Origin: Sulfuritalea sp.
GTDB taxonomy: Bacteria; Pseudomonadota; Gammaproteobacteria; Burkholderiales; Rhodocyclaceae
Reading direction: 5' to 3'
Assembly (NCBI GenBank): GCA_023229545.1
Contig: JALNZB010000045.1
Coordinates: forward strand, 1-17,082
DNA length: 17,082 nt
Position numbers and translations under genes: made by a program. Under the pieces are notes generated by a model. That model ran no database searches. It was not told where the DNA came from and worked only from the letters and a program-made list of their open reading frames with translations. This document shows, piece by piece, positions 6,835 through 14,716 of this stretch (position 1 is its first letter; every line of letters begins with the position of its first letter).

Positions 6835-8114
6835 GCGCCCTGATCATCTTTGTGTTGCTCACCTTCCTGATGCTGTCGGGAATGCCGGTCTCCATTTCGC
6901 TGGGCCTGACGGTACTGACCTTTCTCTTCGCGTTTACCAACACGCCGCTGGAGGCGGTGGCGCTCAAGCTATTCACCGGCATCGAGAAGTTCGAGATCAT
7001 GGCGATTCCGTTCTTCATCCTCGCCGGCAATTTCCTGACGCATGGCGGCGTGGCGAAGCGCATGATTTACTTTGCGACCTCGATGGTCGGGCATCTGCGT
7101 GGCGGCCTGGGCCTCAGTTCGGTATTTGCCTGCGCCCTGTTTGCCGCCGTGTCCGGCTCCTCGCCGGCCACCGTGGTGGCGATTGGCTCGATCCTCCTGC
7201 CGGCCATGGTCAAGGCCGGCTACCCGAATAAATTCGGCGTCGGCGTCATCGCCTCGTCCGGGGGGCTGGGAATCCTGATTCCGCCGTCGATCGTCATGGT
7301 GATGTACGCCGTGTCGACCAACAGTTCGATCGGCGCGCTGTTCATGGCGGGTGTGATGCCCGGTCTGCTGCTGGCGTTGTTCCTCGGCTTCACTACCTGG
7401 TATGTGGCCAGGAAGGGTAACTATCCGCGCGAAAAGCCAAGTTCATGGGCCGAGCGCTGGGATGCCTTCCGCAAGGCGGTTTGGGGTTTGCTGCTGATCC
7501 TGGTGGTGATGGGCGGCATCTACAGTGGTTTGTTTACGCCGACCGAGGCGGCGGCGATGAGCGCGGTGTATGCTTTCTTCATCGCGGTGTTCGTCTATAA
7601 GGACATCGGTTTCGCCGACGTGCCGAAGGTATTGCTCAACTCGGCGAACATGAGCGCGATGCTGCTCTACATCATCACCAATGCGGTGCTGTTCTCCTTC
7701 ATCCTGACCAGCGAGCAGATTCCGCAGGGCATCGCCGAATGGCTGACGCAGTCGGGCGTCGGCATGATCGGCTTTTTGGTCGCGGTGAACCTCCTGCTGC
7801 TGGTCATGGGCAGCTTCATGGAGCCCTCGTCGATCATCCTGATCACGGCGCCGATCCTGTTTCCGATCGCGATGAGACTGGGTATCGATCCGATCCATTT
7901 CGGCGTGATGATCACGGTGAACATGGAGATCGGCATGATCACTCCGCCGGTGGGACTCAATTTGTACGTCGCCAGCGGCATCGCCAGGATGGGCCTCACC
8001 GACTGCTCCAAGGCGGTCTGGCCCTGGCTGCTGACGATGCTCGTCTTCCTGATGCTGGTCACCTATGTGCCGGCCATCTCGATCTGGTTGCCGAAGACGC
8101 TGGGCATGATGTAG
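6831..8114 (+). CDS. dctM: TRAP transporter large permease subunit, DctM family
   Basis: The main transport subunit, which moves substrate across the inner membrane coupled to a sodium gradient. It is 427 aa, the normal length, and almost entirely hydrophobic helices. Typical DctM stretches are visible: FFILAGNFLTHGG near 62-74, the glycine/serine-rich AAVSGSSPATVVAIGSI near 100-116, SGGLGILIPPSIVMVMYAV near 144-162, GLFTPTEAAA near 230-239, and the C-terminal NMEIGMITPPVGLNLYVASGIA. It overlaps dctQ by 4 bp (ATGA), so the two are translationally coupled. A long hairpin follows its stop. Confidence 0.95.
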   Translation: MSALIIFVLLTFLMLSGMPVSISLGLTVLTFLFAFTNTPLEAVALKLFTGIEKFEIMAIPFFILAGNFLTHGGVAKRMIYFATSMVGHLRGGLGLSSVFACALFAAVSGSSPATVVAIGSILLPAMVKAGYPNKFGVGVIASSGGLGILIPPSIVMVMYAVSTNSSIGALFMAGVMPGLLLALFLGFTTWYVARKGNYPREKPSSWAERWDAFRKAVWGLLLILVVMGGIYSGLFTPTEAAAMSAVYAFFIAVFVYKDIGFADVPKVLLNSANMSAMLLYIITNAVLFSFILTSEQIPQGIAEWLTQSGVGMIGFLVAVNLLLLVMGSFMEPSSIILITAPILFPIAMRLGIDPIHFGVMITVNMEIGMITPPVGLNLYVASGIARMGLTDCSKAVWPWLLTMLVFLMLVTYVPAISIWLPKTLGMM

Positions 8115-8129
8115 CCATTTCGTCTGGTG

Positions 8130-8167
8130 ACGACAAAGGCCCGGCGACGCCGGGCCTTTGTCGTTTC
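8130..8167 (+). terminator. Terminator hairpin after dctM
   Basis: A perfect 16-bp inverted repeat (8130-8145 with 8149-8164) around a 3-nt GAC centre, with a GC-rich upper stem. Only three T's (8164-8166) follow, so it may be a weak intrinsic terminator or an mRNA 3'-end stabiliser. It separates the dct operon from the ndk promoter. Confidence 0.75.
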
Positions 8168-8206
8168 GTGACCGACGCAAGCCCGCTTCCCGCAGGGAAA
8201 CTGGGC

Positions 8207-8212
8207 TAAAAT
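8207..8212 (+). promoter_or_regulatory. Candidate -10 box of the ndk operon
   Basis: TAAAAT in the context GGGCTAAAATGCCG shares the octamer GCTAAAAT with the accA promoter. Transcription would start near 8219, giving a leader of about 51 nt with a GGAGA ribosome binding site at 8260-8264. No clear -35 hexamer is seen. It is likely the main promoter for the downstream housekeeping run. Confidence 0.5.
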
Positions 8213-8269
8213 GCCGACTTGGGAATTTGTCCAAAAAAACTTGTAATTCAACCTGTTCTGGAGAAAGTA

Positions 8270-8695
8270 ATGGCTGTCGAATGTACCCTGTCGATCATCA
8301 AACCCGATGCAGTTGCAAAGAATGTGATCGGCAAGATTTATTCCCGCTTCGAGACCAATGGTCTCAAGATCGTTGCTTCGCGCATGGTTCATCTCTCGCG
8401 CCAGGATGCGGAGGGTTTTTACGCGGTGCACCGGGAGCGTCCCTTCTTCAAGGATCTGGTCGAATTCATGAGTTCCGGGCCGGTCATGATTCAGGTGTTG
8501 CAAGGTGAGGGCGCCATTGCCAAAAACCGCGAACTGATGGGCGCCACCGATCCGAAAAAGGCCGACGCGGGAACCATCCGCGCCGATTTCGCCGACAGCA
8601 TCGATGCCAACGCGGTACACGGCTCCGATGCGGCGGAGACTGCCGCCGTCGAAATCGCCTATTTCTTTCCCGCGCTGAACGTCTACTCACGCTAA
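8270..8695 (+). CDS. ndk: Nucleoside diphosphate kinase
   Basis: Transfers the terminal phosphate from ATP to other nucleoside diphosphates through a phosphohistidine, keeping NTP and dNTP pools balanced. The 141-aa length is exactly typical. K11 in TLSIIKPDAV and the active-site H117 in NAVHGSDAAETAAVEI are both present. The ATG at 8270 is chosen because GGAGA lies 5-9 nt upstream and the product then begins MAVECTLSIIKPDA like its homologues. An in-frame TTG at 8219 would add 17 unlikely residues. It is the first gene of the block, followed after 6 bp by rlmN. Confidence 0.98.
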   Translation: MAVECTLSIIKPDAVAKNVIGKIYSRFETNGLKIVASRMVHLSRQDAEGFYAVHRERPFFKDLVEFMSSGPVMIQVLQGEGAIAKNRELMGATDPKKADAGTIRADFADSIDANAVHGSDAAETAAVEIAYFFPALNVYSR

Positions 8696-8701
8696 GTTCC
8701 G

Positions 8702-9835
8702 ATGACCGTGAATCTCCTCGATTTCGATGCCGAAGGCCTGACCGCCTGGTTCGCGCAGCAGGGCGAGAAGCCCTTCCGCGCCCGCCAGGTGTTGCGCTGG
8801 ATGCATCATTTCGGCGAGAGCGACTTCAACGCGATGACCGACATCGCCAAGTCGTTGCGCGAGAAGTTGATCGCTACAGCCGCCGTGTCGCCAGCGCCGA
8901 CTATCAGCGACAAATTGTCGGAGGACGGCACGCGCAAGTTCCTGTTCGATGTCGGCAACGGCAATGCGGTGGAGGCGGTGTTTATCCCCGAGGATGATCG
9001 CGGCACGCTGTGCGTTTCCACTCAGGCCGGTTGCGCGCTCGAATGCGCGTTTTGTTCCACCGGTCGCCAGGGCTTCAACAGAAACCTCTCCACGGCCGAG
9101 ATCATCGGCCAGCTTTGGCAGGCCAACCGAGCGCTGGGCTATGCGCCGGCGAGCGGCAATTGCGGCGAGCGGATCATCAGCAATGTCGTGCTGATGGGCA
9201 TGGGCGAGCCGCTGGCCAATTTCGACAATCTGCTGCCGGCGCTGCACCTGATGCTGGATGACAATGCCTACGGCCTGTCGCGGCGCCGCGTCACGGTGTC
9301 CACTTCGGGCATTGTGCCGGCCATGGACCGACTGGCCGAGACCTGTCCGGTGGCCCTGGCGGTTTCCCTGCACGCGCCGACCGATGGACTGCGCGACAAG
9401 CTGGTGCCGATCAATCGCAAGTATCCGCTGGCCGAGCTGATGGCCGCGTGTCAGCGCTATTTGCTTCATGCGCCGCGCGATTTCATTACCTTCGAGTACG
9501 TGATGCTCGATGGCGTCAACGACAGCGATGCCGATGCGCGTGCGCTTCTGCATCTGGTGCGCGATGTTCCCTGCAAGTTCAACCTGATTCCGTTCAACCC
9601 CTTCCCTGCGTCCGGTTTCCACCGCTCGTCCGCCGAGCGGGTCCGACGCTTCGCCTCGATTCTGATCAACGGCGGTATCGTCACCACGACGCGCAAGACA
9701 CGCGGTGACGACATCGATGCCGCCTGCGGACAACTGGCAGGGCAGGTGCAGGATAAATCGCGGCGCATGGTGCGCGGCGTTGCCATGACTACCGGATACC
9801 TCGGCACTTCTGCTGGAGTCGAACTTCACCCATGA
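8702..9835 (+). CDS. rlmN: Dual-specificity 23S rRNA (A2503)/tRNA (A37) C2-methyltransferase
   Basis: A radical-SAM enzyme that makes 2-methyladenosine in 23S rRNA at A2503 and in certain tRNAs at position 37, supporting translational accuracy. The protein is 377 aa, typical. The radical-SAM cluster motif CALECAFC places the three iron-sulphur cysteines at 111, 115 and 118. GMGEP (166-170) is the SAM-binding segment. The C-terminal TTTRKTRGDDIDAACGQL carries the second conserved cysteine, C342, used in the methyl-transfer mechanism. The gene begins 6 bp after ndk, with no strong ribosome binding site, and its end overlaps pilW in ATGA. Confidence 0.97.
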   Translation: MTVNLLDFDAEGLTAWFAQQGEKPFRARQVLRWMHHFGESDFNAMTDIAKSLREKLIATAAVSPAPTISDKLSEDGTRKFLFDVGNGNAVEAVFIPEDDRGTLCVSTQAGCALECAFCSTGRQGFNRNLSTAEIIGQLWQANRALGYAPASGNCGERIISNVVLMGMGEPLANFDNLLPALHLMLDDNAYGLSRRRVTVSTSGIVPAMDRLAETCPVALAVSLHAPTDGLRDKLVPINRKYPLAELMAACQRYLLHAPRDFITFEYVMLDGVNDSDADARALLHLVRDVPCKFNLIPFNPFPASGFHRSSAERVRRFASILINGGIVTTTRKTRGDDIDAACGQLAGQVQDKSRRMVRGVAMTTGYLGTSAGVELHP

Positions 9836-10629
9836 ACAAGAGAACCGTTGTTTTATCGCTGGTGCCGCTGGTGCTATGGCTGGCGGGCTGCACGGCGACC
9901 GGGCCCGGTTCCGGGGAAGGCGCGCAGCAAGCCGTTTCGGCGCAGCCGGCGGAGAACGAGCAGCGGCAGCGGGCGAAGGTGCATACCGAACTGGGGTCGC
10001 TGTACATGCTCGACGGTCGTTCGGCGATTGCGCTTGAGGAAGCGCGCATCGCCCTTGCGGCGGATCCGGACTACGCGCCCGCCTACAACCTGCTGGGCCT
10101 GACCCACATGGCGATGAACGAACCACGGCTGGCCGAGGAGAACTTTCACAAGGCCATGCGCCTGGCCCCCGGCGACCCGGAAATCAGCAACAACTACGGC
10201 TGGTTCCTCTGCCAGAACGGTCGTGAACAACAATCGATCAACTACTTCATGGCGGCATGGAAGAATCCGCTGTACACGACGCCGACCAAGCCTTACACCA
10301 ACGCCGGTGTCTGCTCGGTGCGAGTGAAGGACGACAAGGCCGCCGAAGATTATCTGTTGACCGCATTGCGTTTGTCCCCGACCAACACCCAGGCGCTGTT
10401 CTGGCTGGCCGATATTGCACTTCGCCAGGGGCGTCATTCAGAGGCGCGGCAGTGGACCACGGATATCGAGAAAATGATGGAGCCTACCGCCGAGGTGATC
10501 TGGCTGGCTTTGCGCATCGAGCGCAAATTGGGCAACCGCGAGGCCGAGGCACGCTACGCGTCGCAACTGCGGCGCCGGTTTCCAGGTTCCCCCGAGCAAC
10601 GCCTGCTGACTCAGGGGCAATATGACTGA
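9832..10629 (+). CDS. pilW: Type IV pilus biogenesis/stability lipoprotein PilW (PilF)
   Basis: A 265-aa outer-membrane lipoprotein with tetratricopeptide repeats that helps the secretin PilQ assemble and stabilises type IV pili. The N-terminus is a lipoprotein signal with lipobox LAGC and acylated C20. TPR-like helices follow, with good examples around RAKVHTELGSLYMLDGRSAIALEEA, DYAPAYNLLGLTHMAMNEPRLAEENFHKAM and EISNNYGWFLCQNGREQQSINYF. The location between rlmN and rodZ is the standard pilW position in proteobacteria. It overlaps rlmN by 4 bp and rodZ by 8 bp, so translation is probably coupled. Other pilus genes are outside the window. Confidence 0.92.
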   Translation: MNKRTVVLSLVPLVLWLAGCTATGPGSGEGAQQAVSAQPAENEQRQRAKVHTELGSLYMLDGRSAIALEEARIALAADPDYAPAYNLLGLTHMAMNEPRLAEENFHKAMRLAPGDPEISNNYGWFLCQNGREQQSINYFMAAWKNPLYTTPTKPYTNAGVCSVRVKDDKAAEDYLLTALRLSPTNTQALFWLADIALRQGRHSEARQWTTDIEKMMEPTAEVIWLALRIERKLGNREAEARYASQLRRRFPGSPEQRLLTQGQYD

Positions 10630-11491
10630 AGCGCAAGTGACTGAAGGTCTTGACACCGAATCGGTCGAGAATGTTCCGACCGAGGTGACAGCGGTCGCCA
10701 CGCCCATCGAGTCGAGTACGCCCGGATCCGTGCTGCGCGCGGCGCGAGAGGCGCGCGGTCGGTCGATCGCCGATGTATCGCAGGTGATCCGCTTCAGCGC
10801 GCGCCAGATCGAGGCGCTGGAGCGGGATGATTACGCCAGCTTGTCGGGTTCCACCATGGTGCGCGGCATGGTTCGCAGCTATGCCAAGTTTCTCAAGCTC
10901 GATGCCTCGCCCCTGTTGGCGCTGATGGAACCGGCCGTGCCGGTTCCCGAGGCGGATGTGCGGCCCCCGGTCGATATGGGCGAGGCCGAAGAGTCCGGTA
11001 TCGTCGAGCGGATCCCCCCCCGATTGATTGTCGCCGGGGTTGCCATCCTTATGTTGGTGCTGGCGGGTTACTGGTATTCCACCTTGCCGGGGGATGGCGC
11101 GACGCCGCGTTTGCGCGGCGAGTCAGGCAGTTCCGCCGTGGTCGCGCCCAATCCGGTCGTGGCTTCCGCTGACATGTCGTTGGTTGCGCCGGTGCCGACG
11201 GTGGTCGCCGCCAATGAGCAGGCGAATGCCGGAGGCACATCCAGCCCGCCCCCGTTTGTCGGCTTGCGCGCCGAGTTCGATGATCGTTCCTGGATCGAGA
11301 TCCGCGATGCCACGCAGAAAATTGTTTTCGTCGGCGAGTATCCGGCGGGCACCCGGCAGAACGTCGAGGGCAAGCCGCCTTTCCAGGTCTGGATCGGCAA
11401 GGCGTCCGGCGTTCGTTTGTTCATGGGCGAGCGCAGCATCGACCTCAAACCGCACACGCGCGAAGAAGTCGCCCGGTTTACCCTGGAATGA
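10622..11491 (+). CDS. rodZ: Cytoskeleton protein RodZ
   Basis: RodZ is a bitopic inner-membrane protein that links MreB filaments to the cell-wall elongation machinery and keeps rod shape. The 289-aa product has an acidic lead of about 33 residues, then the cytoplasmic helix-turn-helix (about 35-100, GSVLRAAREARG ... IRFSARQIEALERDDY), one membrane helix (about 134-152), a low-complexity periplasmic linker and the C-terminal DUF4115 beta domain (about 215-289, WIEIRDA, VGEYPAGT). The linker is short compared with E. coli RodZ (337 aa). It overlaps pilW by 8 bp and ispG by 4 bp (ATGA). Confidence 0.93.
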   Translation: MTEAQVTEGLDTESVENVPTEVTAVATPIESSTPGSVLRAAREARGRSIADVSQVIRFSARQIEALERDDYASLSGSTMVRGMVRSYAKFLKLDASPLLALMEPAVPVPEADVRPPVDMGEAEESGIVERIPPRLIVAGVAILMLVLAGYWYSTLPGDGATPRLRGESGSSAVVAPNPVVASADMSLVAPVPTVVAANEQANAGGTSSPPPFVGLRAEFDDRSWIEIRDATQKIVFVGEYPAGTRQNVEGKPPFQVWIGKASGVRLFMGERSIDLKPHTREEVARFTLE

Positions 11492-12744
11492 GCGCGTTGC
11501 CCGCAGGGCCGACCGCGCGGCGCGCGAGCCGTCTCGTCATGGTGGGGAAAGTCGGCGTTGGCGGTACGGTGCCCATGTCATCCGTGTCGCCCGTGGTCAT
11601 CCAATCCATGACCAACACCGATACCGAGGATGTGTTCGCCACCTCGACGCAGGTGGCGCAACTGGCGCGCGCCGGTTCGGAACTGGTGCGCATTACGGTC
11701 AACACCCGCGAAGCCGCCGCCGCCGTGCCGAAGATTCGCGAACGTCTGGCGCAGATGAATGTCGACGTGCCGCTGATCGGCGATTTTCATTTCAATGGCC
11801 ACAAGTTGCTGGCGGAGCATCCGGCCTGCGCCGAGTCCCTGGCCAAGTTGCGCATCAATCCCGGCAACGTCGGCAAGGGCGCCCGGCGCGACGAGCAGTT
11901 CGCGCAATTGATCGAAGTTGCTTGCAAATTCGACAAGCCGATTCGCATCGGGGTGAACTGGGGCAGCCTCGATCAGGCCCTGCTGGCCCGCATCATGGAC
12001 GAAAACGCACTACGCCCTGCGCCAAAAGATGGCACCGAGATCATGCGCGAAGCGATGGTGACTTCCGCGCTCGAATCCGCAGTGCGGGCCGAGGAGCTCG
12101 GCCTGGCCGGCGATCATATTGTGCTGTCATGCAAGGTCTCCGGCGTGCAGGATCTGATTGCGATTTATCGCGAACTCGCGGTGCGCTGTGACTATCCTCT
12201 GCATCTGGGGCTGACCGAGGCGGGCATGGGCAGCAAGGGCATCGTTGCCTCGACGGCCGCGCTCAGCGTGCTGTTGCAGGAAGGCATCGGCGACACCATC
12301 CGCGTGTCATTGACGCCCGAGCCAGGCGGCGACCGTACGCGCGAAGTGGTTGTCGCCCAGGAAATCCTGCAAACCATGGGTTTGCGTGCCTTTACGCCAC
12401 TGGTGGCGGCCTGCCCCGGCTGTGGTCGAACCACCAGCACGGTGTTTCAGGAACTGGCGCAGGACATTCAGAACTACGTGCGCGAGCGCATGCCGGAATG
12501 GCGCCTGGCCCGCGTTGGCGTCGAGAACATGACCCTGGCCGTGATGGGCTGCGTGGTGAACGGACCCGGTGAAAGCAAGCATGCGAGCATCGGCATTTCG
12601 CTGCCAGGCACCGGCGAAGCGCCTGTGGCGCCGGTTTATGTCGATGGCGAGCGCGTCATCACCTTGCGCGGCGATAATATTGCTGCCGAATTTCGACAGA
12701 TCGTCGACGATTATGTATCCAGAAAATATCCGCAAAGGCATTAA
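11488..12744 (+). CDS. ispG: 4-hydroxy-3-methylbut-2-en-1-yl diphosphate synthase (IspG/GcpE)
   Basis: Catalyses the penultimate step of the MEP isoprenoid pathway, converting methylerythritol cyclodiphosphate to HMBPP with a [4Fe-4S] cluster. The protein is 418 aa. The N-terminal barrel shows VIQSMTNTDTED (38-49), INPGNVGKG (123-131) and GLTEAGMGSKG (241-251). The C-terminal cluster domain has ACPGCGR with C309 and C312 and GCVVNGPGE with C355, plus E362, matching the three cluster cysteines and the catalytic glutamate of the family. The start overlaps rodZ by 4 bp. The gene for the partner enzyme IspH is not in the window. Confidence 0.98.
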   Translation: MSALPAGPTARRASRLVMVGKVGVGGTVPMSSVSPVVIQSMTNTDTEDVFATSTQVAQLARAGSELVRITVNTREAAAAVPKIRERLAQMNVDVPLIGDFHFNGHKLLAEHPACAESLAKLRINPGNVGKGARRDEQFAQLIEVACKFDKPIRIGVNWGSLDQALLARIMDENALRPAPKDGTEIMREAMVTSALESAVRAEELGLAGDHIVLSCKVSGVQDLIAIYRELAVRCDYPLHLGLTEAGMGSKGIVASTAALSVLLQEGIGDTIRVSLTPEPGGDRTREVVVAQEILQTMGLRAFTPLVAACPGCGRTTSTVFQELAQDIQNYVRERMPEWRLARVGVENMTLAVMGCVVNGPGESKHASIGISLPGTGEAPVAPVYVDGERVITLRGDNIAAEFRQIVDDYVSRKYPQRH

Positions 12745-12756
12745 CCGCTGATTTTC

Positions 12757-14064
12757 ATGAGCCAAACACTGCAAGCCATCCGTGGCATGAATGACATCCT
12801 GCCGGTCGACGCCGAACTCTGGGAGCAGTTCGAGGAGGCCGTGCGCGACTGGTTGCGCGCCTATGGCTACCGTCCGATCCGCATGCCCATGGTGGAGCCG
12901 ACGCCGCTGTTCGCCCGCGCCATCGGCGAAGTCACCGACATCGTCGAGAAGGAAATGTATTCCTTCGAGGACGCCCTGAACGGCGAAAGCCTCACCCTGC
13001 GTCCGGAAGGCACGGCGTCCTGCGTGCGCGCAGTGCTCCAGCACAATCTGCTTTACGACGGCCCCAAGCGCCTGTGGTACATGGGGCCGATGTTTCGCCA
13101 CGAACGACCGCAGAAGGGGCGCTACCGCCAGTTTCATCAGGTCGGCGTCGAGGCCATGGGTTTCCCCGGCCCCGATATCGATGCCGAGCAGATTGCAATG
13201 TGCGCTCGCTTCTGGGATGACCTCGGGCTTGAGGGCATCCGTCTCGAAATCAATTCGCTCGGTCAGAGCGAGGAGCGCGCACGGCACCGCGCCGATCTGT
13301 TGACCTACCTTGAACAGCGCCACGATCAGCTCGATGCCGAGGCCCAGCGCCGCCTGCACAGCAATCCGTTACGCATTCTCGATACCAAGAATCCGGCAAT
13401 GCAGTCCTTGGTCGAGGCGGCGCCGAAGCTGATCGACTATCTCGGCGAGGAATCCCTCAAGCATTTCGAAGGTGTGCAGCAACTGCTGAAGGACGCGGCG
13501 ATTCCGTATCGCATCAACCCGCGTCTGGTGCGCGGGCTGGACTACTACAACCTCACTGTGTTCGAGTGGGTCACCGATCAGCTCGGCGCGCAGGGCACCG
13601 TATGCGCCGGCGGTCGTTATGACGGATTGGTGGCGCAGCTCGGCGGCAAGCCTGCGCCGGCTTGCGGTTTCGCCATGGGCATCGAGCGCCTGCTGGCGCT
13701 GTGGCAGGAGCAGGGTCACCGTCACGAAGCGCCGGCGCCCGATGCCTACCTCGTGCATCAGGGCGAGGCTGCGGGTCGCTTTGCCTTTCGTGTCGCCGAA
13801 GCCCTGCGCAGTGCCGGATTTGCGATCCATCTGCATTGCGGCGGCGGCAGCTTCAAGTCGCAAATGAAAAAGGCCGACAGTTCCGGCGCGCAGATTGCAC
13901 TGATAGTCGGCGATGACGAGACGGCGGCGGATTGTGTAAGCGTGAAACCCTTGCGTTCGGGCTTCGATCAGCCGGCGGAACAGGCGCGCGTGAGTTTTGA
14001 TCAACTGGCCGATCATCTCGGCGATATTCTTTTTCCCATGGAAGACGACAATGGCAACCTATGA
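12757..14064 (+). CDS. hisS: Histidine--tRNA ligase
   Basis: Charges tRNA-His with histidine. The 435-aa protein begins with QAIRGMNDILP, as HisRS does, and shows class II motif 2 (FRHERPQKGRYRQFHQ, about 113-128). The two HisRS-specific motifs, LVRGLDYYNLTVFEW and CAGGRYDGL, and motif 3 (GFAMGIERLLAL) are present. The C-terminal anticodon-binding domain includes SFKSQMKKAD. Length is close to E. coli HisS (424 aa). It starts 12 bp after ispG and overlaps the beginning of the next gene by 14 bp, so all three appear to share a transcript. Confidence 0.98.
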   Translation: MSQTLQAIRGMNDILPVDAELWEQFEEAVRDWLRAYGYRPIRMPMVEPTPLFARAIGEVTDIVEKEMYSFEDALNGESLTLRPEGTASCVRAVLQHNLLYDGPKRLWYMGPMFRHERPQKGRYRQFHQVGVEAMGFPGPDIDAEQIAMCARFWDDLGLEGIRLEINSLGQSEERARHRADLLTYLEQRHDQLDAEAQRRLHSNPLRILDTKNPAMQSLVEAAPKLIDYLGEESLKHFEGVQQLLKDAAIPYRINPRLVRGLDYYNLTVFEWVTDQLGAQGTVCAGGRYDGLVAQLGGKPAPACGFAMGIERLLALWQEQGHRHEAPAPDAYLVHQGEAAGRFAFRVAEALRSAGFAIHLHCGGGSFKSQMKKADSSGAQIALIVGDDETAADCVSVKPLRSGFDQPAEQARVSFDQLADHLGDILFPMEDDNGNL

Positions 14065-14716
14065 CCTGGAAGAACAGGAACAGCTCGACGAGCTGAAAAC
14101 CTGGTGGAAGATGCACGGCAATCTGGTGACCGCATGCGTGGTCGTCCTTGCCTTGGCGGTGGTCGCCTGGCAGGGCTGGAACTGGTGGCAGCGCCAGCAG
14201 GCGGTGCAGGCCTCGGCCCTGTTCTCCGGTTTGCAGACTGCGGCGATGCAGAGGGATGCCAAGCGCGCGCGCGAACTGGCCGGCGAACTGATCGACAAAT
14301 ACTCGGCGACCAGTTATGCCGGCATGGGCGCCTTGCTGGCGGCGCGGGTGCAGGTCGATGCGGGCGATGCGAAGAATGCCCGGGTGCAGCTGGCCTGGGC
14401 GGCAGAGAACGCCAAGGATAACGGTCTGCGCGAACTGGCCCGGCTGCGGCTGGCTACGGTGATGCTCGACGAAAAGGCCTACGACGAGGCCATGAAGCAG
14501 CTTGCCGCCGAACCGGTCGCGTCATTTGCGCCGCGCTTCGCCGAACTGCGCGGCGATATTTTCGCGGCTCAGGGGAAGAACGCCGAGGCAGCCAATGCCT
14601 ATGAAACCGCGCTGGCGAAATTCGAAGTGCTGGCCAAGGATGATGAAACCCGACAACGCGCCGGATACAAGGAAGTACTCCAGGCCAAACGCGATTCACT
14701 GGGGGCCGCCAAGTGA
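14051..14716 (+). CDS. yfgM: YfgM-like TPR protein, ancillary SecYEG translocon subunit
   Basis: A 221-aa single-pass inner-membrane protein. The N-terminal cytoplasmic stretch ATYDLEEQEQLDELKTWWK is the family signature, followed by a membrane helix (about 24-42) and a periplasmic helical TPR-like domain. In E. coli, YfgM contacts SecYEG and the chaperone PpiD and helps newly exported proteins fold. The ATG at 14051 is chosen over an upstream in-frame ATG at 13997 because the extra 18 residues would precede the signature, and a GGAAGA lies just upstream (14040-14045). It overlaps hisS by 14 bp. The position between hisS and bamB is conserved across proteobacteria. Confidence 0.92.
   Translation: MATYDLEEQEQLDELKTWWKMHGNLVTACVVVLALAVVAWQGWNWWQRQQAVQASALFSGLQTAAMQRDAKRARELAGELIDKYSATSYAGMGALLAARVQVDAGDAKNARVQLAWAAENAKDNGLRELARLRLATVMLDEKAYDEAMKQLAAEPVASFAPRFAELRGDIFAAQGKNAEAANAYETALAKFEVLAKDDETRQRAGYKEVLQAKRDSLGAAK

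Noticed and set aside
8687..10126. 479-codon open frame on the minus strand opposite rlmN and pilW
   Set aside because: It is antisense to two clear genes and its translation is Arg/His/Gln-rich without recognisable domains.
12307..13359. 350-codon minus-strand open frame opposite ispG and hisS
   Set aside because: Antisense shadow of two conserved genes with intact catalytic motifs.
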